Source: Mycolicibacter heraklionensis (GTDB lineage: Bacteria; Actinomycetota; Actinomycetes; Mycobacteriales; Mycobacteriaceae). Taken from it: a DNA stretch of 64,000 nt. Made by a program: the position numbers and the translations under genes. The stretch is taken from positions 26,417-90,416 of the forward strand of contig NZ_LDPO01000020.1 of assembly GCF_001021505.1 (NCBI RefSeq). Reading direction: 5' to 3'. The notes beneath the pieces are model-generated. The model was given only the letters and a program-made list of their open reading frames with translations. It was not told the DNA's origin and ran no database searches. Below, piece after piece: positions 1-7,828 of the stretch (within the stretch, counting starts at the first letter, position 1; every line of letters starts with the position of its first letter).

Positions 1-257
1 TCGGGGTGGGACTGAATAGCCGCGATGACCCCGGCGATGAATCGGCTGGTCTCCCGCTGAACCAGGGCCGCGCCCAGCGCCTGCTTCGCGCCGATTTCCT
101 TGTACAGCACCTGCCGGCTGATGCCGACTGTGGCGGCGATGCGCGACATGTTCACCGCTTGCCATCCCTGCTCGCAGACCAGCGCGTGGGCCGCGTCGAG
201 GATCCGGTTGTGCAGCATCTGCCGGACCTCGGCCTGAAAATTCGGCACGGCGGGCAT
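1..257 (-). CDS. TetR-family transcriptional regulator, N-terminal part (cut by window edge)
   Basis: The first 85 residues, read leftward from an ATG at 257, contain a TetR-type DNA-binding domain. A helix-turn-helix (VNMSRIAATVGISRQVLYKE) is followed by the usual KQALGAALV helix. The ligand-binding domain lies outside the window, so the ligand cannot be guessed. The gene is transcribed away from the sigma-like gene at 374. The intervening 116 bases hold two inverted repeats that could be its operator (autoregulation is inference). Confidence 0.85.
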   Translation of the reverse strand, partial: MPAVPNFQAEVRQMLHNRILDAAHALVCEQGWQAVNMSRIAATVGISRQVLYKEIGAKQALGAALVQRETSRFIAGVIAAIQSHP

Positions 258-302
258 GCCTCAAAGGATAGGTGACGAAAGTATAGGAATGTCTTGGGGC
301 GG

Positions 303-335
303 ACATCTATAGTCTAGATGTATCGGTTCCATACA
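303..335. promoter_or_regulatory. Two overlapping inverted repeats between divergent genes (putative operator)
   Basis: ACATCTA at 303-309 and TAGATGT at 315-321 are exact inverted 7-mers around a 5-base spacer. TGTAT at 319-323 and ATACA at 331-335 form a second inverted pair. They lie in an AT-richer stretch between the partial TetR gene and the sigma-like ORF, a normal place for a TetR operator. Which regulator binds is inference. Confidence 0.45.
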
Positions 336-373
336 CATACTGGCTAGTTGTACTAAGTCGGAGGCGGATCGGG

Positions 374-589
374 ATGGTGCCGTCTGGTGGTGCGGACCAG
401 GTCAAAGGTGCGCTGACCCAGTTGTCGGGCCGGTACCGCGCAATGATCTACCGGTCCTACTACCTGGGCTGGACGACAGCGCAGATCGCCGCCGACCTCG
501 GGATCGATGACGACACCGTCAAAGGCGAACTGCACGACGCGTTGTGCGCATTGCGGGCCGGTCTGCGGCCCGGGGCGGCTCAGGCGTAG
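374..589 (+). CDS. Stand-alone sigma-70 region 4-like protein (71 aa)
   Basis: This 71-residue protein is almost entirely a sigma-70 region 4 helix-turn-helix: LTQLSGRYRAMIYRSYY, then TTAQIAADLGIDDDTVKGEL. No region 2 is present, so it cannot act as a complete sigma factor. It may be an HTH adaptor, an anti-activator or a remnant. The ATG follows a GGAGG at 360-364 with suitable spacing. The gene converges on the methyltransferase gene and overlaps its 3' end by 10 bases. I do not recognise a named homologue. Confidence 0.6.
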   Translation: MVPSGGADQVKGALTQLSGRYRAMIYRSYYLGWTTAQIAADLGIDDDTVKGELHDALCALRAGLRPGAAQA

Positions 590-1080
590 CCCAGCGCCGA
601 ATTCTCCAACCGGATCCGGACCCGCAGCAGTGCGGCGTTGGCCAGCGTGAAGATGGCGGCGGTCAGCCACGCCGTGTGTATCAGCGGCAAGGCCAGACCC
701 TCGAGGACCACCGCCACATAGTTGGGATGCCGCAGCCATCGATACGGCCCCTGGTGCACCAAGGGAACATCGGCCAGCACGATCACCCGGGTGTTCCAGC
801 GTCGTCCCAACGTCCGCACGCACCACCAGCGCAATGCCTGGCTCAACGCCGCCAGGGCTAGCATCGGCCAGCCCAGCCATCCGATGAACGGGCGGTGCAG
901 CAGCCATACCTCGGCCGCGCAGGCGACCAGAAATCCGGAGTGGAGGATGACCATTGCGGGATAGTGGCCGCGGCCGTACTCCCGGCCGCCTCGGGCGAAA
1001 GCCCAGTTGGCATTCGAAGTGGACACGGCCAGCTCCACCAGCCGTTCAAGACCGACGGCCAGGATCAACAGGTAGTACAT
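580..1080 (-). CDS. Isoprenylcysteine carboxyl methyltransferase (ICMT)-family membrane methyltransferase
   Basis: A 166-residue integral membrane protein with several hydrophobic segments and the ICMT/phospholipid-methyltransferase signature GPYRWLRHPNY (RHPNY at residues 117-121), which binds S-adenosylmethionine. It starts 4 bases after the type III PKS stop, so the two are co-transcribed. By analogy with srsA-srsB in Streptomyces, it probably O-methylates the polyketide (alkylresorcinol or alkylpyrone) made by the upstream enzyme. The substrate is inference. The family and membrane location are well supported. Confidence 0.8.
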   Translation of the reverse strand: MYYLLILAVGLERLVELAVSTSNANWAFARGGREYGRGHYPAMVILHSGFLVACAAEVWLLHRPFIGWLGWPMLALAALSQALRWWCVRTLGRRWNTRVIVLADVPLVHQGPYRWLRHPNYVAVVLEGLALPLIHTAWLTAAIFTLANAALLRVRIRLENSALGYA

Positions 1081-1084
1081 CCGG

Positions 1085-2137
1085 CTACCAGCCGAGCAAC
1101 ACGAGCTCGGAACAGAATCCCGGCCCCATTGCGACCATCAGGCCGAACGAACCCGGCGGCGGCGGATCGGCCATGGTGGCCCGCAGCACGTCGAGGACCG
1201 AGACCGAAGACAGATTCCCATTCTCGCGCAATGACTTTCGGGTTCGATCCAGCGCGTCGGCAGGCAGGTCCAGCACGTTCTGGACCGCTTCGATGACCTT
1301 CGGTCCGCCGGGGTGGCAGATATAGGTCGACACGTCGTCGACGGACATCCCACAGTCGGCGAGAAAGTTGCGAACATCCTCGGCCAGATATTTCTCGACG
1401 ACGGTGGCGACCTCGACGGACAGCTTGATCCGGAATCCGCCGGTGCCGATATCCCAGCCCATCACGTCCTGGGTGTCGGGGTAGAGCCGGCTGCGGGTCG
1501 CCAGTACTTTCGGCAACTTCGGTCGGGCCGGGCGCCGGTTCGCCCCGGTCGCGATCACGGCGGCCGCGCCGTCACCGAAGAGGCTGGCCGCCACGAAGTT
1601 GGCCATCGAACGGTCATCGCGCTGGATGGTCAGTGAGCACAGTTCGACCGCGACCAACGCCGCCACATGGTCGGGGTAGGCGCGCAGATAGTCGTACATC
1701 CTGGCCACCCCGGCCGCACCCGCGACGCAGCCCAGGCCGAAAAGCGGCACCCGTTTGACGTCGGGCCGCAGCCCGACTCGGGCCGCCAGCCTGGCCTCCA
1801 GCGTCGGTACGGCAAGCCCGGTCACGGTCGTCGACACCACGACGTCGACGTCGGCAGGTTTGACCTTGGCGGCGTCCAGGGCTGCCAGCAGCGCCTGCTC
1901 ACCGAGGTCGAGGGCTACGTCGATGAAGGTGTCGTTCGCCTCCGTGAAACCGCTCAGCTCGGCGTAGCGTGGCAGCGGCAACGCCAGGTGGCGGGAGGCC
2001 ACTCCGCTGGCGTCGAAGAACCGCCGAAATTCTGGACCGGCGAAGTCGCCCAGCGCTTGGGCCGATTCCTCTTGGCTGTATCGGTTCGGCGGGAATTCAA
2101 CGGCTGCCGCGGCGAGCGAAGGCGTGGTCATGGTCAT
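1085..2137 (-). CDS. Type III polyketide synthase (chalcone synthase family)
   Basis: This 350-residue enzyme carries the whole catalytic triad: Cys137 in LFGLGCVAGAAG, His275 in TYICHPGGPK and Asn308 in the GNLSS segment. It is a homodimeric, CoA-ester-using polyketide synthase, of the group that includes mycobacterial Pks10/Pks11/Pks18. These extend long acyl starters with malonyl-CoA to give alkylpyrones or resorcinols. The start was placed at the ATG at 2137 (MTMTTPSL), because upstream residues of the longer frame look non-coding; a second ATG lies at 2131. The ICMT-like gene follows directly and a MarR regulator is divergent. Confidence 0.88.
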   Translation of the reverse strand: MTMTTPSLAAAAVEFPPNRYSQEESAQALGDFAGPEFRRFFDASGVASRHLALPLPRYAELSGFTEANDTFIDVALDLGEQALLAALDAAKVKPADVDVVVSTTVTGLAVPTLEARLAARVGLRPDVKRVPLFGLGCVAGAAGVARMYDYLRAYPDHVAALVAVELCSLTIQRDDRSMANFVAASLFGDGAAAVIATGANRRPARPKLPKVLATRSRLYPDTQDVMGWDIGTGGFRIKLSVEVATVVEKYLAEDVRNFLADCGMSVDDVSTYICHPGGPKVIEAVQNVLDLPADALDRTRKSLRENGNLSSVSVLDVLRATMADPPPPGSFGLMVAMGPGFCSELVLLGW

Positions 2138-2238
2138 GCCGGTGTCACGTTGCCGAGTGCTCAACGGTTCAGTGCGCCGAACTTGGCAATTGCCGCACAC
2201 CGACGTGACCGCGCCGCCCGGTGCGGTAAGAAAAGGGC

Positions 2239-2748
2239 GTGGCAGCTTTCAGTCCCTCCGGCGACGCCGACCCGATCGCACTGGCCCGCGCCAACTGGGA
2301 GCGGGCCGGCTGGGGTGAGGTCGCCGACGGGATGGTGGCGGTGACATCGGTGATGCGCGCCCATCAGATCCTGCTGGCCCGGGTGGAAGCGACCTTGCGG
2401 CCCTACGACTTGAGCTTCTCCCGATTCGAGTTGCTGCGGCTGCTGGCGTTCAGCCGTTCCGGCGCGCTGCCGATCACCAAGGCCTCCGACCGGCTGCAGG
2501 TCCACGTCACCAGCGTCACGCACGCGATCCGGCGGCTGGAGGCGGCCGGCCTGGTGGAACGGCTGCCGCACCCCACCGACGGCCGCACCACGTTGGTGTC
2601 CATCACCGAGTTGGGCCGCGCCACCGTCGCCGACGCAACGGTCAGCCTCAACCGGGAGGTGTTCGCCGACATCGGGATGTCGGTGGAGGAGTCGCGGACG
2701 CTGTCCTCGGCGATCGAGACGTTGCGGCGCAACGCCGGGGACTTCTGA
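2239..2748 (+). CDS. MarR-family transcriptional regulator
   Basis: A 169-residue winged-helix regulator. The recognition part reads ITKASDRLQVHVTSVTHAIRRL, followed by the wing with the family pattern HPTDGRTTLVSIT. It starts at a GTG preceded by an AAGAAAAGG stretch. It is divergent from the type III PKS operon (about 100 bases between starts) and lies 49 bases upstream of an alpha/beta hydrolase. Control of either neighbour by ligand release is plausible but not shown. Confidence 0.85.
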   Translation: MAAFSPSGDADPIALARANWERAGWGEVADGMVAVTSVMRAHQILLARVEATLRPYDLSFSRFELLRLLAFSRSGALPITKASDRLQVHVTSVTHAIRRLEAAGLVERLPHPTDGRTTLVSITELGRATVADATVSLNREVFADIGMSVEESRTLSSAIETLRRNAGDF

Positions 2749-2797
2749 GACCGGGGCCACCACCCGCCGACACAGCCGATACGAGGGAGCAAGCAAC

Positions 2798-3649
2798 GTG
2801 AAGTACCGGACCGGCACAGTGGTGTCAGCCGACGGCACCGAGGTGTCGCACCGCATCGTCGGCGAGGGCGGCGCCCCGATCGTCCTGGTGCACGGCGGAA
2901 TTCAGGCGGCACAGAGCTTCCAGCGGCTCGCCGAGATGCTCGGTTCCCACTACACCGTCTACCTTCCCGACCGGCGCGGTCGGCGACCCGAAGTGCCGGC
3001 CGGCGCGGACTACGGGCTGGCGCGCGAAGGCGAAGACCTGCACGCGCTGCTGAGCTCGGTCGGAGCGCGCCGCGTCTTCGGCTTGAGCTCCGGAGCTGTT
3101 ATCGCGCTCTACACGGCGATTGAACACGGTGGCATCGACAGTCTGGTGCTCTATGAACCGCCGCTGACCATCGACGGCGCCACCCCGGCGGCGTGGCTGC
3201 CGAAGTATGAAGAGGCGCTTGTTGCTTCGGGACCTGCCGCCGCGGTGACCGAGGTGTTGAAGGGCACCGGCGACCGGACGCCGCTGCAACTGCTGCCGAG
3301 GTGGGCGCTGACCGGCCTGGTGCGAGTCGCACTCGGCATCGACGCCAAGACCCACCCTCGCGGGGACATCGCCCTTCGTGATCTCGTCCCGACTATGCGT
3401 CTCGACGGCATCGCAACGCTGGAATCGGTGGAAAAGGTCAATCCCCGTATCGAGGAACTGCGTTGCGAGGTGCTGCTGCTGGGCGGGGCGAGGAGCGCGC
3501 ACCAACTCCACCTCGGGCTCGACGCGCTGTCCCGGCGGCTGCCGAACGCCAAGCGCATCGAGCTCAAACGGGTCGGACACATCGCCGCCGACAATCGCGG
3601 CTCGCCGCGCAGGGTCGCGCGGCTGCTCGAAGACTTCTGGGCGGACTAG
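2798..3649 (+). CDS. Alpha/beta-fold hydrolase
   Basis: A 283-residue soluble hydrolase with the oxyanion-hole HGG motif (LVHGGIQAAQ, about residue 32), nucleophile elbow GLSSG at residues 95-99 (Ser97) and a C-terminal catalytic histidine in RVGHIAAD (His261). The family covers esterases, lipases, haloperoxidase-like enzymes and C-C hydrolases; the substrate cannot be told. It is probably co-transcribed with the MarR gene upstream. Its stop codon overlaps that of the convergent histidine kinase gene (CTAG read on both strands). Confidence 0.85.
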   Translation: MKYRTGTVVSADGTEVSHRIVGEGGAPIVLVHGGIQAAQSFQRLAEMLGSHYTVYLPDRRGRRPEVPAGADYGLAREGEDLHALLSSVGARRVFGLSSGAVIALYTAIEHGGIDSLVLYEPPLTIDGATPAAWLPKYEEALVASGPAAAVTEVLKGTGDRTPLQLLPRWALTGLVRVALGIDAKTHPRGDIALRDLVPTMRLDGIATLESVEKVNPRIEELRCEVLLLGGARSAHQLHLGLDALSRRLPNAKRIELKRVGHIAADNRGSPRRVARLLEDFWAD

Positions 3650-4899
3650 GGATCCGCTCGCACGACCGGCGGCACCGGGATGGTGGCGGTGACGGCGGTG
3701 CCTGCCCCCGGGCGCGACCGGATGTTGAGCCGGCCGCCGACCAGCTCGGCGCGCTCGGCCATCGACAGCACGCCGTAGCCGCCCATCTCGTCGCCGCCCA
3801 CCGGGTGCTCGAAGGTGTCGAAACCCACCCCGTCGTCGACGATCTCCAGCCGCGCGGTATCGGGGTCGGCGGTGATCGCGAATCCCAGCCGCACCGTGGT
3901 CGCCGCCGCGTGTTTGACCACGTTCTGCAGGCCCTCCTGCGCGATCCGGTACAGCGCCAGCTCGATGTGCTCGGGCAGCCGGGTCTCGGCCAGGTCCAGC
4001 TCGATCTTCAGCTGCGGGATGGACCGGGCCAGGCTGGCCAACCCGCCGGCCAGGCCCAGGTCGTCGAGGACCGGGGGCCGCAGCCCGCTGATCGCCACGC
4101 GGGTCTCCTGCAGCGTCAGCCCGGCCAGTTCGCGGGCGGCTTCCAGCTGCACCGACGCCTCCTCCGGGTCGCTGCCGACTGCGCGTGCGGCGGCGTCCAG
4201 CCGGTAGGACAGCGTCACCAGCCGCTGCGAGATGCCGTCGTGGATGTCGCCGGCCAGCCGGCGACGCTCGATCTCCTGGGCTTCGATCACCTGCTCGACG
4301 AAGAGCTCGTGGGCACGTTCGCGGGCTACCAGCTGCCGGTGCAGCCGGGCCTGGTGCATGGCGCCGGCGATGAGCCGGCCGATCACCCGCAGCAGCTCGA
4401 CATCGCCGGGGGTGAACTCGCGGCGCGTCACGGTGTGCACGTTGAGCACACCCACCAGCCCGCCCGGATCGGTCTCCATCGGCACCGACACCATCGAGGT
4501 GAAGTCACGCCCGCGCAGCGACTCGATCGGCAGGTAACGCGGGTCCGCCTCCTTGTCGTGGCTGATCACCACCGGCTCGCGATGGCGGGCCACCCAGCCC
4601 GACACCCCCGACCCCAGCGGCAGCCGGATCTTGCCCACCTCGGTGTCGAACGGCGGGGTCGCGCCGGTCAGCGTCAGCGAGCGTTCGGTGTCGTCGAGGA
4701 CGTGCACGAAGCAGACGTCCGTACCGGTGGCCGCGGTGATCATCCGGGCCGCCGCGGCGGCCAGCGGTTCCACTCCGGGTCCGCTGGACGCGGCCTGGAT
4801 GAGCTCTCGCAGCAGCGCCAGCTCATGGTTGGCGTCGACGAAATCCCGTACCGCGTTGGGCTTGCGGGTGCGGGACCGTTGTCCGCCCGAGGAGCTCAC
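3646..4899 (-). CDS. GAF-domain sensor histidine kinase (HisKA_3 / NarX-DegS class)
   Basis: A 417-residue kinase without membrane segments. A GAF domain spans about residues 40-185. A HisKA_3 dimerisation domain follows, with phospho-acceptor His220 in LAGDIHDGISQRL. Next comes an HATPase domain with an N-box (LYRIAQEGLQNVVKHA) and DDGVGFD. It is likely a cytosolic redox or ligand sensor. The GTG start overlaps the TGA of the response regulator (GTGA), so the two form one translationally coupled two-component system. What the GAF pocket binds is unknown. Confidence 0.92.
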   Translation of the reverse strand: MSSSGGQRSRTRKPNAVRDFVDANHELALLRELIQAASSGPGVEPLAAAAARMITAATGTDVCFVHVLDDTERSLTLTGATPPFDTEVGKIRLPLGSGVSGWVARHREPVVISHDKEADPRYLPIESLRGRDFTSMVSVPMETDPGGLVGVLNVHTVTRREFTPGDVELLRVIGRLIAGAMHQARLHRQLVARERAHELFVEQVIEAQEIERRRLAGDIHDGISQRLVTLSYRLDAAARAVGSDPEEASVQLEAARELAGLTLQETRVAISGLRPPVLDDLGLAGGLASLARSIPQLKIELDLAETRLPEHIELALYRIAQEGLQNVVKHAAATTVRLGFAITADPDTARLEIVDDGVGFDTFEHPVGGDEMGGYGVLSMAERAELVGGRLNIRSRPGAGTAVTATIPVPPVVRADP

Positions 4900-5546
4900 C
4901 GGTAGATGCCTTCACGCAGCGCGGTGGCCACCGCGCCGGTCCGGTCGGACACCCCGAGCTTGCGGTAGATCGAGCGGAGATGAGATTTGACCGTCTCGTC
5001 GCCGATCACCAGCTTGGTGGCGATTCCGCGGTTGGACAGCCCGCTGACCATGTAGGCCAGGATCTCACTTTCCCGCTGAGTCAGCCCCTGCCGGGCGCCG
5101 GGCCAGAACTCGTCGCGCTGCAGCCGGGCGGCGGTGCCGGCCGCGCGCGCCGCCAGCCCGGGGTCGATCACCGTCTCGCCGCGGTGGGCCAACTCGATCT
5201 GGTGCACCAGGTCGTCGCTGCTGATGCTCTTGAGCAGGTAACCGCTCGCACCGACCCGCAGCGCCTCGAACAGGTACTGCTCGTCGTCGTAGACGGAGAG
5301 CATCACGACCTTGCGCTCCGGGTCGCGTTCCCGCAGGGCCAGGCAGAGGTCCAGGCCGCTCTCGCCGCGCATCCGCACGTCGCAGAGCACGATGTCGGGG
5401 TCGGTCTCGGCGATCACGGCCATGGCCTGCTCGGCGTTGATCGCCTGGCCGACCACTTCGATCCGGTCGGCGAACGCGGTGAGCATGGCCCGCAGACCCT
5501 CGATCACCATTTCGTGGTCGTCGACGAGGACCAGGCGCACGGGCAT
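4896..5546 (-). CDS. NarL/FixJ (LuxR-type) response regulator
   Basis: A 216-residue response regulator. The receiver domain has phosphorylation site Asp56 in IVLCDVRM, acidic DD at 9-10 and a later Lys in LLKS. A C-terminal LuxR helix-turn-helix follows (LTQRESEILAYMVSGLSNRG, then VKSHLRSIYRKLGV). It is first gene of the pair with the kinase. It starts 116 bases from the divergent HAD-like gene, a region with a C6/G5 inverted repeat at 5613-5626 that could be a binding site. Confidence 0.93.
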   Translation of the reverse strand: MPVRLVLVDDHEMVIEGLRAMLTAFADRIEVVGQAINAEQAMAVIAETDPDIVLCDVRMRGESGLDLCLALRERDPERKVVMLSVYDDEQYLFEALRVGASGYLLKSISSDDLVHQIELAHRGETVIDPGLAARAAGTAARLQRDEFWPGARQGLTQRESEILAYMVSGLSNRGIATKLVIGDETVKSHLRSIYRKLGVSDRTGAVATALREGIYR

Positions 5547-5662
5547 AGCAAGACAATAGGGGCACCGGGAGGGCTCCCGAATGAACCCCGCGGGTGATTA
5601 CCCCGCCCGGATCCCCCCAATGGGGGAGGACACCCGCGCCCGTTTCCGGCACCGTGTCTGTT

Positions 5663-6196
5663 ATGCAGATCACAACTGAACTCGCGACATGGACCGGTCC
5701 TGGCCGCCCGTTCTGGTGGGACCAGGTGCGCCCGGATGCCGAGGTCTACCCCCTACAAGCGGTGATCTTTGATCTCGACGCGCTCGCCGACGCCGACGGT
5801 GAACCTCGGTCGGGCCTGGTGGACCTGGTGTTGAGCCTGTTCGCGACCGGTCTGTGGATCGCGGTGGTGGGCGCCGGCCCGCGTGCCTGGGTGCAGGAGC
5901 GGGTGCGGGAACTGATCGGCGACGGCATGGCCGAGACCGTGGTCAGCGCCGACGACCTGACCGGTCCCGCCGGTGATGCCGAGCTCTACCGGCTGGCGCT
6001 GTGGGAGCTGGGCATCGTGGCCGGGGAGGCGCTGGTGATCGCCGGCTACGAGTCCGGGGCCCGCACCGCGGCCGCGATCGGCCTGCCGGTGATCTACGCG
6101 GGTTCCAGCCGTTACGACGGGCTGCTGGCCAACGGATGCCGGGAGTTGCAGGCGCAGCGGGTGGTCGCCCGGTTCAGCTGTCGCGAAGCAGGCTGA
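5663..6196 (+). CDS. HAD-like hydrolase superfamily protein
   Basis: A 177-residue protein with a HAD motif I-like segment FDLDALADADG (Asp37 and Asp39) and a late motif resembling HAD motif IV (VIAGYESGARTAAAIGLPVI). It resembles small phosphatases or phosphoglycolate phosphatase relatives but is short and lacks a clear cap domain, so catalytic activity is uncertain. The ATG at 5663 was preferred over an earlier in-frame ATG at 5594, because homology-like sequence begins only there. It is divergent from the response regulator gene and may be one of its targets (inference). Confidence 0.65.
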   Translation: MQITTELATWTGPGRPFWWDQVRPDAEVYPLQAVIFDLDALADADGEPRSGLVDLVLSLFATGLWIAVVGAGPRAWVQERVRELIGDGMAETVVSADDLTGPAGDAELYRLALWELGIVAGEALVIAGYESGARTAAAIGLPVIYAGSSRYDGLLANGCRELQAQRVVARFSCREAG

Positions 6197-6266
6197 TCAC
6201 GGCGCTGGTCACCACGCCACGCCGCAATCGTTGTTTGCGCTGACGCCACCGGTCACCGACCATGAT

Positions 6267-6926
6267 GTGGTGCGTCGACTGGTGGTTCTGCTGTGCGCAG
6301 CGCTGTGCGCGATGGGCGTGACCTCGGTGACCGCGCCGCGGACCGCGGCGGTCGTCGAACCGTGGTTCGGAAATGCGGTCGGCAACGCCACCCAGGTCGT
6401 TTCGGTTGTCGGAGTGGGGCATTCGACCGCAAAGATCGATGTCTATCAGCGGACGCCCGGGGGCTGGGAGGCGGTCGCGGCCGGGATTCCGGCACATGTC
6501 GGCTCGGCGGGCATCACGCGAGGGACCAAGGAAGGTGAGCCGTCCACCCCGATGGGGTTTTACACGCTCGATTCGGCGTTCGGCACCGCTCCGAATCCCG
6601 GCGGTGGCCTGCCGTATGTACAGGTCGGATCCGACCACTGGTGGGACAGCGACTCCAACAGCCCGACCTACAACACCATGCAGGTCTGCAAAAGAGCCCA
6701 GTGCCGGTTCGACACGGCGGCCAGCGAGAACCTCGACATCCCGCAGTACCGGCACGCGGTGGTCATCGGCGTCAATAAATCCCGCACACCCGGTGACGGC
6801 TCCGCCTACTTCTTTCACACCACCGACGGCGGGCCTACCGCGGGCTGTGTGGCGATCGACGACGCCACGCTCGTGAAGATCATCGGCTGGCTGAGGCCCG
6901 GCGCGGTGATGGCAATCGCGAAGTAG
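6267..6926 (+). CDS. Exported L,D-transpeptidase (YkuD)-fold protein
   Basis: The protein begins with a basic, hydrophobic signal peptide (VRRLVVLLCAALCAMG, cleavage near TAA-VV). It ends with an L,D-transpeptidase-like catalytic segment: FFHTTDGG, then TAGCVAID, giving the His and Gly-Cys of the family. The middle contains STPMGFYTLDSAFG, also typical. It resembles M. tuberculosis Rv0320-type exported proteins and may modify cell-wall peptide or trap a periplasmic partner. The start is unsettled: GTG at 6267 or 6270 fits the signal peptide, and a TTG lies at 6231. Confidence 0.72.
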   Translation: MVRRLVVLLCAALCAMGVTSVTAPRTAAVVEPWFGNAVGNATQVVSVVGVGHSTAKIDVYQRTPGGWEAVAAGIPAHVGSAGITRGTKEGEPSTPMGFYTLDSAFGTAPNPGGGLPYVQVGSDHWWDSDSNSPTYNTMQVCKRAQCRFDTAASENLDIPQYRHAVVIGVNKSRTPGDGSAYFFHTTDGGPTAGCVAIDDATLVKIIGWLRPGAVMAIAK

Positions 6927-6931
6927 TCGGT

Positions 6932-7807
6932 TCAGCTGCCGCGCAGCAGATTGATCACGGCGCTGAAATCCTGCGCGCCGTGTTCGGCGGCGAACTCGCG
7001 GTAGATCTGTGCGGCGTGGCTACCGAGCGGGGCAGCCGACCCCGTCGCGGCGACCGCATCCATCGCCAGGCCCAGGTCCTTGTTCATCAGCGCGGCGGCA
7101 AAACCCGGCTCGAAGTTCCGGTTCGCGGGCGAGGTGGGCACCGGCCCGGGTACCGGGCAGTTGGTGTGCAGCGCCCAGCAGTTTCCGGTGGCCCCGGTCA
7201 TCACGTCGAACAACGCCTGGTCGGCCAGGCCCAGCTTTTCGGCCAGCACGAACGCCTCGGCGACCGCCACCTGCTGCACGGCCAGCACCATGTTGTTGCA
7301 GATCTTGGCGGCCTGGCCGGCGCCCGCCGCGCCGCAGTGGATGATCTTGGCGGCCATCGGCTCCAACACGGGGGTCGCCCGCGCCACTGCGGCGTCTTCG
7401 CCGCCGACCATGAACGCCAGCCGTCCGGCGACCGCGCCGGTCACCCCGCCGGACACCGGCGCGTCGAGCTGGGCGATGCCGTGGGAGCCGGCCAGGGCGT
7501 GCACCTCGCGGGCGTCGGCGACCGAGATGGTCGAGCTGTCGATGAACAGGGTGCCCGGGGTGGCCGCCGGCAGGATCTCGGCGTAGCAGCTCTTCACCGC
7601 GTCCCCGTGCGGAAGCATGGTCACCACCGCGTCGGCGCCGGCCACCGCCTCGGCGGCGCCGGTGTGGACGCTCACGCCGTGTTGCTCGGCGGCTGCGCAC
7701 GCCGCCGGCACCGGGTCGAAGCCGCGCACGGTGTGCCCGGCAGCGACGAGGTTCGCCGACATCGGCCCACCCATGTGGCCGAGGCCGAGAAACGCGACGA
7801 TTGCCAT
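6932..7807 (-). CDS. mmsB: 3-hydroxyisobutyrate dehydrogenase
   Basis: A 291-residue enzyme that oxidises 3-hydroxyisobutyrate to methylmalonate semialdehyde with NAD in valine catabolism. The Rossmann motif FLGLGHMGGPM is at the N-terminus, the substrate loop DAPVSGGVTGA at 115-125 and the catalytic Lys168 in GQAAKICNN. It is the last gene of mmsA-fadE9-mmsB, the same order I recall for Rv0753c-Rv0751c, with 21 bases to the dehydrogenase upstream. Confidence 0.93.
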   Translation of the reverse strand: MAIVAFLGLGHMGGPMSANLVAAGHTVRGFDPVPAACAAAEQHGVSVHTGAAEAVAGADAVVTMLPHGDAVKSCYAEILPAATPGTLFIDSSTISVADAREVHALAGSHGIAQLDAPVSGGVTGAVAGRLAFMVGGEDAAVARATPVLEPMAAKIIHCGAAGAGQAAKICNNMVLAVQQVAVAEAFVLAEKLGLADQALFDVMTGATGNCWALHTNCPVPGPVPTSPANRNFEPGFAAALMNKDLGLAMDAVAATGSAAPLGSHAAQIYREFAAEHGAQDFSAVINLLRGS

Positions 7808-7828
7808 ATGTGCTCCTTTGGCGGCGGG

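Noticed and set aside
3463..4905. Long forward open frame (480 codons) antisense to the histidine kinase
   Set aside because: Arg/Gln/Pro/His-rich low-information translation, no motifs; the opposite strand encodes a textbook GAF-HisKA_3 kinase. Ordinary high-GC shadow.
5613..5626. C6-AAT-G5 inverted repeat as a DosR-type site
   Set aside because: It does not fit the DosR consensus I know; simple G/C runs occur by chance in this base composition. Mentioned only in the response-regulator entry.
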